A stretch of DNA of 55,709 nucleotides from Caulobacterales bacterium (GTDB taxonomy: Bacteria; Pseudomonadota; Alphaproteobacteria; Caulobacterales; Caulobacteraceae): positions 1 through 55,709 of the forward strand of contig JACPDR010000001.1 of the NCBI GenBank assembly GCA_016183935.1, given 5' to 3'. Under the pieces are notes generated by a model, which saw only the letters and a program-made list of their open reading frames with translations, ran no database searches and was not told the DNA's origin. The position numbers were made by a program, and so were the translations under genes. This document shows, one piece after another, positions 41,333-50,476 of the stretch (position 1 is the stretch's first letter; every line of letters starts with the position of its first letter).

Positions 41333-42522
41333 GCGATCACTCCCAATTCCTTGCTGGCCGTCGTGAACGCCGCGACCGTTTGATCAATCTGTTCGAAGGT
41401 GTGCGCCGCAGACATCTGGGTGCGGATGCGCGCCTGGCCGCGGGGCACCACCGGGAAGCTGAAGCCGATGACGTAGACGCCGAGCTCCAGCATCCGGGCG
41501 GCCAGGTCCTGGGCCAGTTTGGCATCGCCCAGCATGACCGGGATGATCGGGTGTTCGCCGGGCAACAAGGTGAAGCCGGCGTCGGTCATGGCGGCGCGAT
41601 AGCGGGCGGCGTTGGCGAACAGCTGGCTGCGCAGGGCGTCGCCCTCGGCCCCGCCGGCGATGCGGATCGCCTCAAGGCTGGAGCCGCACACGGCAGGCGC
41701 CAGGGCGTTGGAGAACAGATACGGCCGGGCGCGCTGCTTGAGCAGGGCGACGACCTCCGAGGTCGCGCAGATGAAGCCGCCCATGGCCCCGCCCAGCGCC
41801 TTGCCGAAGGTGCCGGTGACGAAGTCGACCTCGACCCCGTGGTGGGCGTAGGAGCCCTTCCCTTGCGGCCCAAGGAAGCCGGTGGCGTGGCAGTCGTCGA
41901 CCATGATCAGGGCGTCGTACTTGTCCGCGAGCGCCCGGATGTCCTTCAGCCGGGCGATATAGCCGTCCATCGAGAAGGCGCCGTCGGTGGCGATGACGAT
42001 CTCTTTCGCGCCGTCGGCCCGGGCCTGCTTCAGCTGCGCCTCGAGGTCGTCCATGTCGGAGTTGGCGAACCGGTAGCGCTTCGCCTTGCACAGGCGCACG
42101 CCGTCGATGATCGAGGCGTGGTTGAGGCTGTCGGAGACGATAGCGTCCTCGGCCCCGAACAGGGGTTCGAAGATGCCCCCATTGGCGTCGAAGGCGGCCG
42201 CGAACAGGATCGTGTCCTCGAAGCCGAGATAGTCGGCGATGGCCCGTTCCAGCTGTTTGTGGATTTCGAGGGTGCCGCAGATGAAGCGGACCGAGGCGGT
42301 GCCGGCGCCCCATTCCTGCTGGGCCCGAATCCCGGCCTGGACGACACGCTCGTCGCCGGCCAGGCCGAGGTAGTTGTTGGCGCAGAAATTGAGCACGTCG
42401 CGGCCGCCGACCTTGATCACCGGGCCCTGTCGGGAGGCGATGACCCGCTCGGGCTTGGTCAGCCCCTGGGCGTCGATGTCGGCGAGTTCCGCGCGCACGC
42501 GGTCATGGAAGGTCGCTGTCAT
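41329..42522 (-). CDS. kbl: 2-amino-3-ketobutyrate CoA ligase (glycine C-acetyltransferase) Kbl
   Basis: PLP enzyme that splits 2-amino-3-ketobutyrate with CoA to glycine and acetyl-CoA. 397 residues of the alpha-oxoamine synthase fold: NYLGLAGDERV, GAGTASVRFICGTLEIHKQLE, DSLNHASIIDGVRL, MVDDCHATGFLGPQGKG, and the PLP lysine in VTGTFGKALGGAMGG. ATG at 42522. Operon kbl-tdh; glycine made here is a substrate for the cleavage system further along the window. Confidence 0.96.
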   Translation of the reverse strand: MTATFHDRVRAELADIDAQGLTKPERVIASRQGPVIKVGGRDVLNFCANNYLGLAGDERVVQAGIRAQQEWGAGTASVRFICGTLEIHKQLERAIADYLGFEDTILFAAAFDANGGIFEPLFGAEDAIVSDSLNHASIIDGVRLCKAKRYRFANSDMDDLEAQLKQARADGAKEIVIATDGAFSMDGYIARLKDIRALADKYDALIMVDDCHATGFLGPQGKGSYAHHGVEVDFVTGTFGKALGGAMGGFICATSEVVALLKQRARPYLFSNALAPAVCGSSLEAIRIAGGAEGDALRSQLFANAARYRAAMTDAGFTLLPGEHPIIPVMLGDAKLAQDLAARMLELGVYVIGFSFPVVPRGQARIRTQMSAAHTFEQIDQTVAAFTTASKELGVIA

Positions 42523-42568
42523 GCGCGCTCCGCTACGCCGTTTCGAGCGCGGTTTGAAGCCCCCGCGG

Positions 42569-43180
42569 TCAGGCGGCCGGGACCGGCGGCGGTTCCGCCA
42601 CGGGACGGAACGGACTCACCTCGATCCGGCCGCCGCAAGGGGTGAAGGTTTGCGCCAGCGTCACCGGCGAACTGTCCCCCGGCGGGGCCATGAGGATGCC
42701 GGCGGCCGACGGACAGACCTGCTCGCCCTCGGCCTCATTGGGCATGACCGTCCAGGCCAGATCGAAAAAGGCCTTGGCCCGCGGGGCCAGTTCGACAGAC
42801 GTCGGGGCCTGGCCGCTGCGGAAGTAGCTGTCCGGGTGCTGGTCGGTGCGCACCGTCGTCAGGGCGCGACCTGCGGCGTCCTCGAGGCTGACGGAGGGAT
42901 AACCGGTCAGGGTGCAGGCCTCGGCGCCGAGGTTCTGCACGCCGATGATCGCCCGCCGATGGCCCATGCCGGCGTCGCCGCCGTCGTTGGACAGTCTCAA
43001 CTGCGGTCCCTTGCAGGGGACCGCGACGGGCTGGACGCCCGGGACGGGCTCCGGCTGTACGGCGTTCGTCGCGGGCGCGGCCGGCGTCGGCTCTTCCGGC
43101 GGCGGGGCCTCGCCCGCGCGGTCGCAGGCGGACGTCAGGGCGACGATGGACAGGGTGGCGAAAACGGTCCGGAGGCGCAT
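42569..43180 (-). CDS. Lipoprotein with DUF4232 domain
   Basis: 203 residues. Signal MRLRTVFATLSIVALTSAC with lipobox TSAC. A Pro/Ala/Glu-rich linker (about 20-55) precedes a DUF4232 domain: CKGPQLRLSNDGGDAGMGH, IIGVQNLGAEACTLTGYPSV and later CPSAAGILMAPPGDSSP with paired cysteines. DUF4232 proteins are mostly cell-envelope proteins of unknown function, better known in actinobacteria. Monocistronic between ispH and kbl, same strand. Confidence 0.8.
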   Translation of the reverse strand: MRLRTVFATLSIVALTSACDRAGEAPPPEEPTPAAPATNAVQPEPVPGVQPVAVPCKGPQLRLSNDGGDAGMGHRRAIIGVQNLGAEACTLTGYPSVSLEDAAGRALTTVRTDQHPDSYFRSGQAPTSVELAPRAKAFFDLAWTVMPNEAEGEQVCPSAAGILMAPPGDSSPVTLAQTFTPCGGRIEVSPFRPVAEPPPVPAA

Positions 43181-43251
43181 GGTCGTTCCCTTGCTGGTCC
43201 GGGGGGGAACGTCGTCCCACCGGGAAGGCTCCGCCTTGCGGCCCCGTCCGC

Positions 43252-44223
43252 TCAGGCGGTCAGGACCCGGGGCAGTTTGAAGGTGACGGTCTCGCGCTCG
43301 CCGCCGTCCTCGGTCACCACGGCGTCGAAACGGGCGCGGACGGCCTCGACCAGAGCCTCGATCAGCGGCTCAGGGGCCGAGGCGCCGGCGGTGATCCCGA
43401 GCGTCGAGACTCCGTCCAGCCAGGCCCAGTCGACCTGGGATGCGTCATCGACCAGCCGGGCGTCGCGGGCCCCGGCCCGAAGCGCCACCTCGACCAGCCG
43501 CACAGAGTTGGACGAATTCTTCGAGCCGACCACCAGCACCAGCTCGCACCCCTCGCCCAGCCGCTTGACCGCCTCCTGACGGTTGGTGGTGGCGTAGCAG
43601 ATGTCTTCCTTGTGCGGATCGGGCAGTTCGGGGAAGCGCCGCTTCAGCACCGCGAGGATTTCGCTGGTGTCGTCGACCGACAAGGTCGTCTGGGTCGCAT
43701 AGGCCAGCGGCGCGGTGCCGGGACGCTCAAAAACCTCCGCGTCCCCCACAGTCTCGACCAGGCTGATGGCGCCGGGCGGCAACTGGCCCATGGTGCCGAC
43801 GACCTCGGGGTGGCCGGCGTGGCCGATGAGGATGATGTGACGGCCGGCGGCGTGATGGCGCTCGGCCTCGACGTGGACCTTGGAGACCAGCGGGCAGGTG
43901 GCGTCGAGATACAGCATCTCGCGCGCCCTGGCGCCCTCCGGTACGGATTTGGGCACGCCGTGGGCGGAGAAGACCACGGGCCGGTCGTCCGGGCATTCGT
44001 CCAGCTCGCGCACGAACACGGCGCCGAGGGCCTTGAGCCGGTCGACGACGTGGCGGTTGTGCACGATCTCGTGGCGCACGTAGACCGGCGCGCCGTATTT
44101 CTCGATGGCCCGCTCGACAATCTGGATGGCCCGGTCGACGCCCGCGCAGAAGCCGCGCGGGGTGGCCAGCCGGACGGTCAGCGGGCGCTTTTGGGGAGCC
44201 GGGATCGGCGCGTGCAGGGTCAT
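43252..44223 (-). CDS. ispH: 4-hydroxy-3-methylbut-2-enyl diphosphate reductase IspH
   Basis: Last enzyme of the non-mevalonate pathway; makes IPP and DMAPP. 323 residues with the three iron-sulfur cysteines in [22 protein letters not shown] and [11 protein letters not shown], and the family motifs [20 protein letters not shown] and [11 protein letters not shown]. Length normal. ATG at 44223; divergent from the secreted protein gene at 44384 across 160 bases. Confidence 0.97.
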   Translation of the reverse strand: MTLHAPIPAPQKRPLTVRLATPRGFCAGVDRAIQIVERAIEKYGAPVYVRHEIVHNRHVVDRLKALGAVFVRELDECPDDRPVVFSAHGVPKSVPEGARAREMLYLDATCPLVSKVHVEAERHHAAGRHIILIGHAGHPEVVGTMGQLPPGAISLVETVGDAEVFERPGTAPLAYATQTTLSVDDTSEILAVLKRRFPELPDPHKEDICYATTNRQEAVKRLGEGCELVLVVGSKNSSNSVRLVEVALRAGARDARLVDDASQVDWAWLDGVSTLGITAGASAPEPLIEALVEAVRARFDAVVTEDGGERETVTFKLPRVLTA

Positions 44224-44383
44224 GGCCGGAACCTAGTCGTTCCACCCCGCCGCCGCCACCATGCATCGCCCGCGGCGGCCTCCCAGCGCGCGTTTGCCGC
44301 GCCTCGCTTTAGCCGCTATCAGCAACGAGCGTGCGCTCGGCGTCGGGCTGTCGCGCGCCTCCTCGTTCGTGGAAGAGCTTTCG

Positions 44384-45073
44384 ATGCGTCGCGTCTTCAA
44401 GATTTCCCTGGCTCCGGCCCTCGCCGCCGTGGCGCTCGCCTCCGTTGCCGTTCCGATGAGCGCGGACGCCCAGGTGCGTCCTGGCCAACAGCGGCCGGGG
44501 GGCTCCGGCGAAAACGCGGACGGCTCGCAGCAGAATGAGAGGCGCCGCGCGCCGCGCATCGCGCCGTTGCGCCGTAACGCCGCCGCGGGCCCCTGCCCGT
44601 ATGTGAAAATCCTCTATGACGCGGCCCGTTACGTCGAACTGACCGGTGACCGGGTGGCGGCCTCCAATGTCGCGTTCACCGGCGAGATCGAGGGGCTGAC
44701 GTCGACCTGCGCCTACCAGGGCGACGATCCGATCACCGTCGAGACCCGGGTGCTGTTCAATCTCGGCCGAGGCCCCCAGGCCGACGGCGAGGCCCGCACC
44801 TACCGCTACTGGATCGCGGTGACGGAACGGAACAAGGCGGTGCTGGCCAAGGAATATTTCGACCTGCCGGTCGACTTCGACGGGGCCCTGACCACCTCGG
44901 TGACCCAGGACCAGACCATCGTCATTCCGCGCGCGGCCGCGACCACCAGCGGGGACAATTTCGAAATTCTGGTCGGCTTCGACGTGACCCCGCAGATGGC
45001 CGAGTTCAATCGGACGGGCAGCCGCTTCCGCGTCAATGCGGGGGCGCTGGCTCCCTCGGCCGCCGACCAGTAG
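44384..45073 (+). CDS. Secreted or periplasmic protein upstream of argS
   Basis: 229 residues with a signal peptide (about 1-29, ending SADAQ). After a basic Gln/Arg-rich linker, a domain with PCPYVKILYDAARYVEL, NVAFTGEIEGLTSTCAYQG (cysteines may pair), TRVLFNLGRGPQADGEARTY and FDVTPQMAEFNRTGSRFRV. It resembles uncharacterised alphaproteobacterial exported proteins. GGAAGAG is well placed before ATG 44384. Its TAG is immediately followed by the argS ATG, so it shares a transcript with argS. Confidence 0.75.
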   Translation: MRRVFKISLAPALAAVALASVAVPMSADAQVRPGQQRPGGSGENADGSQQNERRRAPRIAPLRRNAAAGPCPYVKILYDAARYVELTGDRVAASNVAFTGEIEGLTSTCAYQGDDPITVETRVLFNLGRGPQADGEARTYRYWIAVTERNKAVLAKEYFDLPVDFDGALTTSVTQDQTIVIPRAAATTSGDNFEILVGFDVTPQMAEFNRTGSRFRVNAGALAPSAADQ

Positions 45074-46876
45074 ATGACCGATCTGAGGACTATCCTGGGC
45101 GAAGCGGTCGGGGCCGCCTTCGCCGCCGAAGGCGTGGACCCCGCCCTCGCCCGCGTCACGCCGTCCGACCGGCCCGACCTTGCCGACTTCCAGTCGAACG
45201 GCGCCCTGGCCGCGGCCAAGGCGCTGAAGGCCAATCCGCGCGACCTGGCGGGGCGGGTGGCCGAGCGGCTGAAAGATGACGCGCGGCTGGCTTCGGTCGA
45301 GGTCGCCGGCCCCGGCTTCATCAACCTGAAGGTCGCCGACGCCACGCTGGGGGCCCGGGCGGCCGACGTCGCCGGGGACGACGCGCATGCGGGCGCCTCG
45401 ACCGTCGCGGCGCCGCGCAAGGTGGTGATCGACTACGCCGGGCCGAACGTGGCCAAGCCGATGCACGTCGGCCACCTGCGCAGCTCGATCATCGGCGAGA
45501 GCCTGAAGCGGCTGTTCCGCTTCCGGGGCGACACGGTGTGGGGCGACGCCCACTTCGGCGACTGGGGCTTCCAGATGGGGCTGCTGATCGTCGCGGTCGG
45601 CGACGAGGGCAGGGCCGACGGCTTCCTCGTTGACGGCCCGGGACCGTTCCCGGCCGAGAGCCCGGTGACGCTGGAGGATCTCGAGCGCCTGTATCCGGCC
45701 GCCGCGGCGAAAGCCAAGGAAGACACGACGTTCCGCGACCGGGCCCGCAAGGCGACGGCGGAGCTGCAGGCGGGGCGTCCCGGCTACCGCGCCCTGTGGC
45801 GGCATATGCACGACGTCTCGATGGCCGGGCTGCAGCGCGAGTTCGGGGCGCTGGGCGTGACCTTCGACCTGTGGAACGGCGAGAGCGACGCCGATCCGCT
45901 GATGCCCGAGATGATCGCGCATCTGGAGGCCACGGGCCTCCTGGTCGAGGACGCCGGGGCCCGGGTGGTGCACGTCGCCCGGCCCGGCGAGACGCGCAAG
46001 CGCAAGCTGGCCGACGGATCGGTGATCGAGGCGCCCAGCCCGCCGCCGCTGCTGGTCATCTCGTCGGAAGGCTCGGCGATGTACGGCACGACCGACCTCG
46101 CCACCATTCTCGACCGGCGCAAGGCCATCGATCCGGACCTGGTCCTCTACGTCGTCGACGAACGGCAGGCCGAGCATTTCGAACAGGTGTTCCGGGCCGC
46201 GTATCTGGCCGGCTACGCCACAGAGGGGGCGCTGGAGCACCTCGGCTTCGGCACCATGAACGGGCCGGACGGCAAGCCCTTCAAGACCCGCGCCGGCGGC
46301 GTGCTGAAGCTGCACGACCTGATCACCATGGCGAAAGACAAGGCGCGCGAACGGCTGCACGAGGCGAAGCTCGGCGAGGCCTTCGGCGAGGCCGAGTTCG
46401 AGGACGTCGCCCACAAGGTGGCGGTGGCGGCGCTGAAATTCGCCGACCTGTCGAACAGCCGGACCACCAGCTACGTCTTCGACCTCGATCGCTTCATGAG
46501 CTTCGAGGGCAAGACCGGGCCGTACCTGCTGTACCAGGCGGCGCGGATCAAATCCCTGCTGCGGCGGGCGGCGGAAGCGGGCGCGACGGCCGGGCCGGCA
46601 GCCATCGGCGAACCGGCGGAGCGGGACCTGGCGCTGACGCTGGACGCCTTCTCGCAGGCCGTGGCCGAGGCCTACGACAAGCGGATGCCGCACCTGATCA
46701 GCGAGCACGCCTACCGGCTGGCCCAGTCGTTCTCGAAATTCTACGCCGCCTGCCCGGTGATGACCGCGCCGGACGAGGCGATGCGAGGCTCGCGGCTGAC
46801 CCTGTCGAGGGCGGTGCTGGACCAGTTGGAGAAGGCGCTGGACCTGCTGGGCATCGACACGCCGGAGCGGATGTAG
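45074..46876 (+). CDS. argS: Arginyl-tRNA synthetase ArgS
   Basis: Class I synthetase charging tRNA-Arg. 600 residues: N-terminal Arg-tRNA domain ([26 protein letters not shown]), HIGH-type motif in [35 protein letters not shown], and a C-terminal anticodon-binding DALR domain (DALR part near [18 protein letters not shown] and [20 protein letters not shown]). KMSKS is replaced by the loop found in most ArgS proteins ([15 protein letters not shown]). ATG abuts the previous stop. Confidence 0.96.
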   Translation: MTDLRTILGEAVGAAFAAEGVDPALARVTPSDRPDLADFQSNGALAAAKALKANPRDLAGRVAERLKDDARLASVEVAGPGFINLKVADATLGARAADVAGDDAHAGASTVAAPRKVVIDYAGPNVAKPMHVGHLRSSIIGESLKRLFRFRGDTVWGDAHFGDWGFQMGLLIVAVGDEGRADGFLVDGPGPFPAESPVTLEDLERLYPAAAAKAKEDTTFRDRARKATAELQAGRPGYRALWRHMHDVSMAGLQREFGALGVTFDLWNGESDADPLMPEMIAHLEATGLLVEDAGARVVHVARPGETRKRKLADGSVIEAPSPPPLLVISSEGSAMYGTTDLATILDRRKAIDPDLVLYVVDERQAEHFEQVFRAAYLAGYATEGALEHLGFGTMNGPDGKPFKTRAGGVLKLHDLITMAKDKARERLHEAKLGEAFGEAEFEDVAHKVAVAALKFADLSNSRTTSYVFDLDRFMSFEGKTGPYLLYQAARIKSLLRRAAEAGATAGPAAIGEPAERDLALTLDAFSQAVAEAYDKRMPHLISEHAYRLAQSFSKFYAACPVMTAPDEAMRGSRLTLSRAVLDQLEKALDLLGIDTPERM

Positions 46877-46907
46877 GTTAAACTCCCTTCCTGTGGAGGG
46901 AGCCGCC

Positions 46908-47915
46908 ATGTCGCTGGACGCCTATATCGCCGGCCTGCCCAAGGCGGAGCTGCATCTGCACATCGAGGGGTCGCTCGAGCCCGAGTTGATGTTCGAACTG
47001 GCCCGGCGCAACGGCGTGGCCATTCCCTTCGACAGCGTCGAGGCGGTGCGGGCGGCCTATGACTTCTCGAACCTGCAGGACTTCCTCGACATCTATTACG
47101 CCGGGGCCGAAGTGCTGCGGACGGAGGAGGATTTCCACGACCTGGCGCTGGCCTATTTCCGGCGGGCGGCGGCGGACACCGTCCGGCACGCCGAGATCTT
47201 CTTCGACCCGCAGACGCACACGGATCGGGGCATCCCGTTCGGCGTGGTGGCCGAGGGGCTGCTGGCGGGGATGAAGCGGGCGGAGCGCGAACTGGGGGTC
47301 AGTTCGAAGCTGATCCTGTGCTTCCTGCGCCATCTGGACGAACACGCGGCCTTCGACGTGCTGCATCACGCGGAACCGTGGCTGGGCCGGATCGCGGGGG
47401 TGGGACTGGATTCGTCCGAGGTCGGGCACCCGCCGTCGAAATTCCAGCGGGTGTTCGAACGCGCGGGGCAGATGGGGCTGAAGCGGGTGGCTCACGCGGG
47501 TGAAGAAGGCCCGCCCGCGTATGTGTGGGAGGCGCTGGACCTGCTGCACATCGACCGCATGGACCACGGTAACCGCTCGATGGAGGACGAGGCGCTGATC
47601 GGGCGGCTGGCGGCGTCGCAGATGACGCTGACGGTGTGCCCGCTGTCGAACCTGAAGCTGTGCGTGGTCAAGGACCTGAAGGACCATCCTGTGCCGGAGA
47701 TGCTCCGCCGCGGCCTGCACGTGACGCTGAACTCGGACGACCCGGCGTATTTCGGCGGCTATGTGAACGACAACTACCGGCGACTGGCCGCAGCGGTGGG
47801 GCTGACGCGCGAGCAGGTGACGCGGATGGCGCGGAACAGCTTCGAGGGGTCGTTCCTGGACGAAGCGGAGAAGGCGGCCCGGCTGGCCGAGGTGGACGCG
47901 TACGCGGCCGGGTGA
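46908..47915 (+). CDS. Adenine deaminase, adenosine-deaminase superfamily
   Basis: 335 residues; zinc hydrolase converting adenine to hypoxanthine. Metal and catalytic motifs: LPKAELHLHIEGSLEPELMF, VGLDSSEVGHPPSKFQRVF, VAHAGEEGPPAYVWEALDLL, MDHGNRSMED, LTVCPLSNLKLCVV and LNSDDPAYFGGYVNDN. The 'GLDSSEVGHPPSKF' and 'SDDPAYFGGY' signatures mark the bacterial/fungal adenine-deaminase subgroup rather than adenosine deaminase, a point often mislabelled as add. ATG 46908 with GGAGGG upstream. 31 bases after argS, so probably in the same transcript. Confidence 0.9.
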   Translation: MSLDAYIAGLPKAELHLHIEGSLEPELMFELARRNGVAIPFDSVEAVRAAYDFSNLQDFLDIYYAGAEVLRTEEDFHDLALAYFRRAAADTVRHAEIFFDPQTHTDRGIPFGVVAEGLLAGMKRAERELGVSSKLILCFLRHLDEHAAFDVLHHAEPWLGRIAGVGLDSSEVGHPPSKFQRVFERAGQMGLKRVAHAGEEGPPAYVWEALDLLHIDRMDHGNRSMEDEALIGRLAASQMTLTVCPLSNLKLCVVKDLKDHPVPEMLRRGLHVTLNSDDPAYFGGYVNDNYRRLAAAVGLTREQVTRMARNSFEGSFLDEAEKAARLAEVDAYAAG

Positions 47916-48051
47916 GCCCCAGGGTCGAAGGGCGGCGCGCCACCGCCCGAAGATGCAAAGGTCCGCCTTTACGGCGCCTTGCCTGCCCGCCTAGGATGTC
48001 CGGGCAGAGCTATTCCCTCCGCAATCCGACAACAGCAAACCTGCAGTGAAC

Positions 48052-48483
48052 ATGTACAGGCGACTTCTCGCGGCGGCGACGATAGTTCTGGCGGCAGGCG
48101 CAGCCGTGGCCAGCGAACCGATACGGATTCGGGCTCCGGACTATGAAGCGGGCGCGCTTGAACGATCCGATGATCGTGCGAACGGCCGCTACCAAGACCG
48201 CTACATCCTGAACGGGCTGGCCGGAGACGAGATCGAGATCAAGGCGTCCGGCGACGGCTTCGAGGTCACCGCCGCCATCCGCGGGCATGGGCTGCAGCAG
48301 GCCTCCGAACTGAACTGGCTGGACGAGTCGGTGATCGAGGTCACCCTCCCCCGCGACGGCGACTATGCGGTCACCGTCACCGCCTCCGAAGCCGGCACGC
48401 TCGGCAACTACACGCTGACGGTGATGGAGCGCTGCGAGTCGCCCAACTACCTCGACGCCAACGGCGAGTGCGTGGCGCCGTAA
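48052..48483 (+). CDS. Secreted protein with PPC-like domain
   Basis: 143 residues from ATG 48052 (GTG 48046 also possible). Signal peptide about 1-21, ending AAVAS. The mature protein has EAGALERSDDRANGRYQDRY, YILNGLAGDEIEIKASGDG, VIEVTLPRDGDYAVTVTA and GNYTLTVMERCESPNYLDAN, matching the beta-sandwich pattern of bacterial pre-peptidase C-terminal domains. Usually such domains mediate secretion or binding; alone its role is unknown. Confidence 0.75.
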   Translation: MYRRLLAAATIVLAAGAAVASEPIRIRAPDYEAGALERSDDRANGRYQDRYILNGLAGDEIEIKASGDGFEVTAAIRGHGLQQASELNWLDESVIEVTLPRDGDYAVTVTASEAGTLGNYTLTVMERCESPNYLDANGECVAP

Positions 48484-48513
48484 GCGGCGGCATCGCGGCT
48501 CTTGAGGCAGGCC

Positions 48514-48996
48514 ATGGATCAATCCGGCGAAGTGGCGTTCACCTGCCGGGAAATCCCCGGCTCGTAGTTCTACGAAATGGCCGTCCGGCTGGGCGACCGC
48601 CACGACGAGATCGGCGGCAGCCGGGTGTTTGTCGGGCCGGAGGACGCCTTGATGAGGGCGGTGCTGACCCTGATCGCCGGCGACTGGAATGCCCAGGCGC
48701 GGTTTCCGGCCGAGAACGATGACTTCACCATGACCCTGCGAATGTTCGTCCCGCACGATGGCGTCGTTCGCACCAGCCACCTCGAATACCCTTGCGAGCT
48801 GATCTGGTCCGAGGTGGATCAGCATTCCCAGCCGATCGAGACCCGTTCGCTGGGCGTCGCGCCCTCGGTGCTTCAGCTGGCGGAGGCGGCTCACGCGTTC
48901 GGCCAGACGTATTACGCGGACAGGACCCCGTCCGCCGCGCTGATGGCCCTGGGAGCGGCCCTGTCCGCGGTCCGATTGGCGCCCCCCGCCTTCTGA
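48514..48996 (+). pseudogene. ORF interrupted by an in-frame amber codon
   Basis: Frame from ATG 48514 reads MDQSGEVAFTCREIPGS, then TAG at 48565-48567, then FYEMAVRLGDRHDEIGGSRVFVG and on to a stop at 48996. Both sides of the TAG keep good coding character, so the intact gene would be about 160 residues; TAG may replace TGG (Trp). The second part can start at ATG 48577 (139 residues; HDGVVRTSHLEYPCELIW, SVLQLAEAAHAFGQTYY). The family is not recognised. It could be a recent nonsense mutation, a sequencing error or a shortened protein. Confidence 0.6.
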
Positions 48997-49003
48997 CCCC
49001 CGC

Positions 49004-49032
49004 TTGACTTCGCACCGGAGTCGGGGCCTAGG
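49004..49032 (+). promoter_or_regulatory. Probable promoter of the gcv operon
   Basis: TTGACT at 49004-49009, a 17-base spacer, then CCTAGG at 49027-49032, just before the riboswitch fold. The -35 is near consensus; the -10 is weak but resembles the GCTA-type -10 of alphaproteobacteria. Confidence 0.5.
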
Positions 49033-49035
49033 TCG

Positions 49036-49225
49036 CGGCGCTCTCGCGGGAGAGATCGGGGCCGTCCAGGCGGCTCCGGAGCCGAAGGCGCAACCGCCCC
49101 GGAAACGCTCAGGCAAACGGACCGCGAGGACATACGTACGCTGGAAAGTCGCTCTTGTGGGGCGCGCCGACGGAGCAAGGCGGGGAACCGCCGGAATCTC
49201 TCAGGCTTCAGGACAGCGGGGGCGC
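49036..49225 (+). promoter_or_regulatory. Tandem glycine riboswitch
   Basis: Two aptamers in tandem. The first (about 49036-49130) has CGGGAGAGAT, GCCGAAGGCGCAACCGCCCC and GGAAACGCTCAGGCAAACGG in order, the core of the glycine aptamer. The second (about 49138-49225) has GCCGACGGAGCAAGGCGGGG and AATCTCTCAGGCTTCAGGAC. Known glycine riboswitches turn on cleavage-system genes when glycine is high. It ends 46 bases before the gcvT ATG. Confidence 0.93.
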
Positions 49226-49271
49226 GAAGACGGCGGAGCCTTCCGCTTCAACACGCGACTCTGAGGCCGAC

Positions 49272-50338
49272 ATGACCGACGAAATTCTGAAGACCACGCC
49301 CCTCAACGCCGCTCATCGCGCGCTGGGAGCCCGGATGGTCGGCTTCAGCGGCTATGACATGCCGGTCCAGTACGAGGGCGTGCTGGCCGAGCACCGCTGG
49401 ACCCGCGAGCACGCCGGCCTGTTCGACGTCTCGCACATGGGCCAGTGCAAGGCGACTATGCGATCCTGAAGGCCGGACGGCAGAAATACAGCCTGCTGCT
49501 GAACGCCGAGGGCGGCATCATGGACGACCTGATGGCCGGCCGCCCCGACCATGACGGCCTCTATGTCGTCGTCAACGCCGGCAACAAGGACGAGGACTTC
49601 GCCTTCCTGCAGGCTGAGCTGTCGGGCGACGCGAAGCTGACGGTGCTGGCCGACCGCGCCCTGATCGCGATCCAGGGGCCGGAAGCGGCCGAGGTGATGG
49701 CGAAGCATGAGCCGGTGTTGAGCGAGTTCGGCTTCATGGACTGCGCCCGGCTGGTGCTGTTCGGGGTCGACTGCTTCGTCTCGCGCTCGGGCTACACCGG
49801 CGAGGACGGCTACGAGATTTCGGTCCCGGCCGACCAGGCCGAGCGCATCTGGAACACCCTGCTGGAGGACGCCCGGGTCAAGCCGATCGGCCTCGGCGCC
49901 CGCGACAGCCTGCGCCTGGAGGCCGGCCTGCCGCTGCACGGCCACGATATCGACGCCACGATCAGCCCGGTCGAGGGCGCGCTGACCTTCGCCCTGTCGA
50001 AGTCGCGCAAGGAGCGGGCCGACTTCAACGGCGCCGACCGCATTCTGAAGGAGCTGGCGGACGGCCCGTCGCGGGTCCGCGTCGGCCTGAGCGTCAAGGA
50101 AGGCGCCCCGGCCCGCGAGGGCGCCGAAATCGCCGACATGGATGGTGCGGTGATCGGCAAGATCACTTCAGGCGGACCGTCGCCGACGCTGGGCCGCAAC
50201 ATCGCCATGGGCTATGTGCCGCCGAAATTCGCCGAACTGGGCACGGAGCTGAAGGTGCTGGTGCGCGGCAAGCCCGCCGCCGCCGAGGTCGTCGCCACCC
50301 CGTTCGTCGCCACCCGCTACTACAGGAAGCCGAAATAA
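49272..50338 (+). pseudogene. gcvT: Glycine cleavage system T protein, frameshifted with an internal deletion
   Basis: Aminomethyltransferase of the glycine cleavage system. The start is normal: [20 protein letters not shown] to [11 protein letters not shown] (residues 1-58). The frame then runs CKATMRS and stops at 49469. A second frame (from about 49448) continues [20 protein letters not shown] and is intact to 50338, including CFVSRSGYTGEDGYEI and LGARDSLRLEAGLPLHGHDI. Compared with family members, about 16 residues between FDVSHMGQ and the GxxxLKxGRQ segment are absent as well as the frame changing by two bases. Neither fragment would be a working T protein. Could be real or an assembly defect. 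Confidence 0.88.
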
Positions 50339-50342
50339 GCCG

Positions 50343-50457
50343 CCGTCACCCTCGGGCTTGACCCGAGGGCCAGATTATCCGTCGCATGGTCGTGGCCATG
50401 CTCATACAGCCAGTTCAGCCCAACGTCTGATCCTCGGGTCAAGCCCGAGGATGACGG
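50343..50457. repeat. 115-bp inverted-repeat element between gcvT and gcvH
   Basis: Two 26-base arms (50343-50368 and 50432-50457) are inverse complements with one mismatch. Each arm itself is a hairpin, CCTCGGG-CTTGA-CCCGAGG. Between them lie 63 unrelated bases. Short elements with a 'CTCGGGCTTGACCCGAG' core are dispersed between genes in many alphaproteobacteria, so this is probably one copy of a family. It lies inside the operon and may form a stable mRNA stem. Confidence 0.85.
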
Positions 50458-50476
50458 AAAAGAAGAGAGATATCCG

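Noticed and set aside
44309..46909. Minus-strand open frame of 866 codons
   Set aside because: Antisense to argS and the secreted protein gene. ArgS motifs establish the coding strand.
46908..47915. Annotation as adenosine deaminase (add)
   Set aside because: The GLDSSEVGHPPSKF and SDDPAYFGGY motifs match the adenine-deaminase subgroup, so the gene symbol add was not used.
49440..49480. Programmed frameshift in gcvT
   Set aside because: No slippery heptamer or downstream pseudoknot is apparent, and about 16 family-conserved residues are missing, so recoding alone would not give a normal protein.
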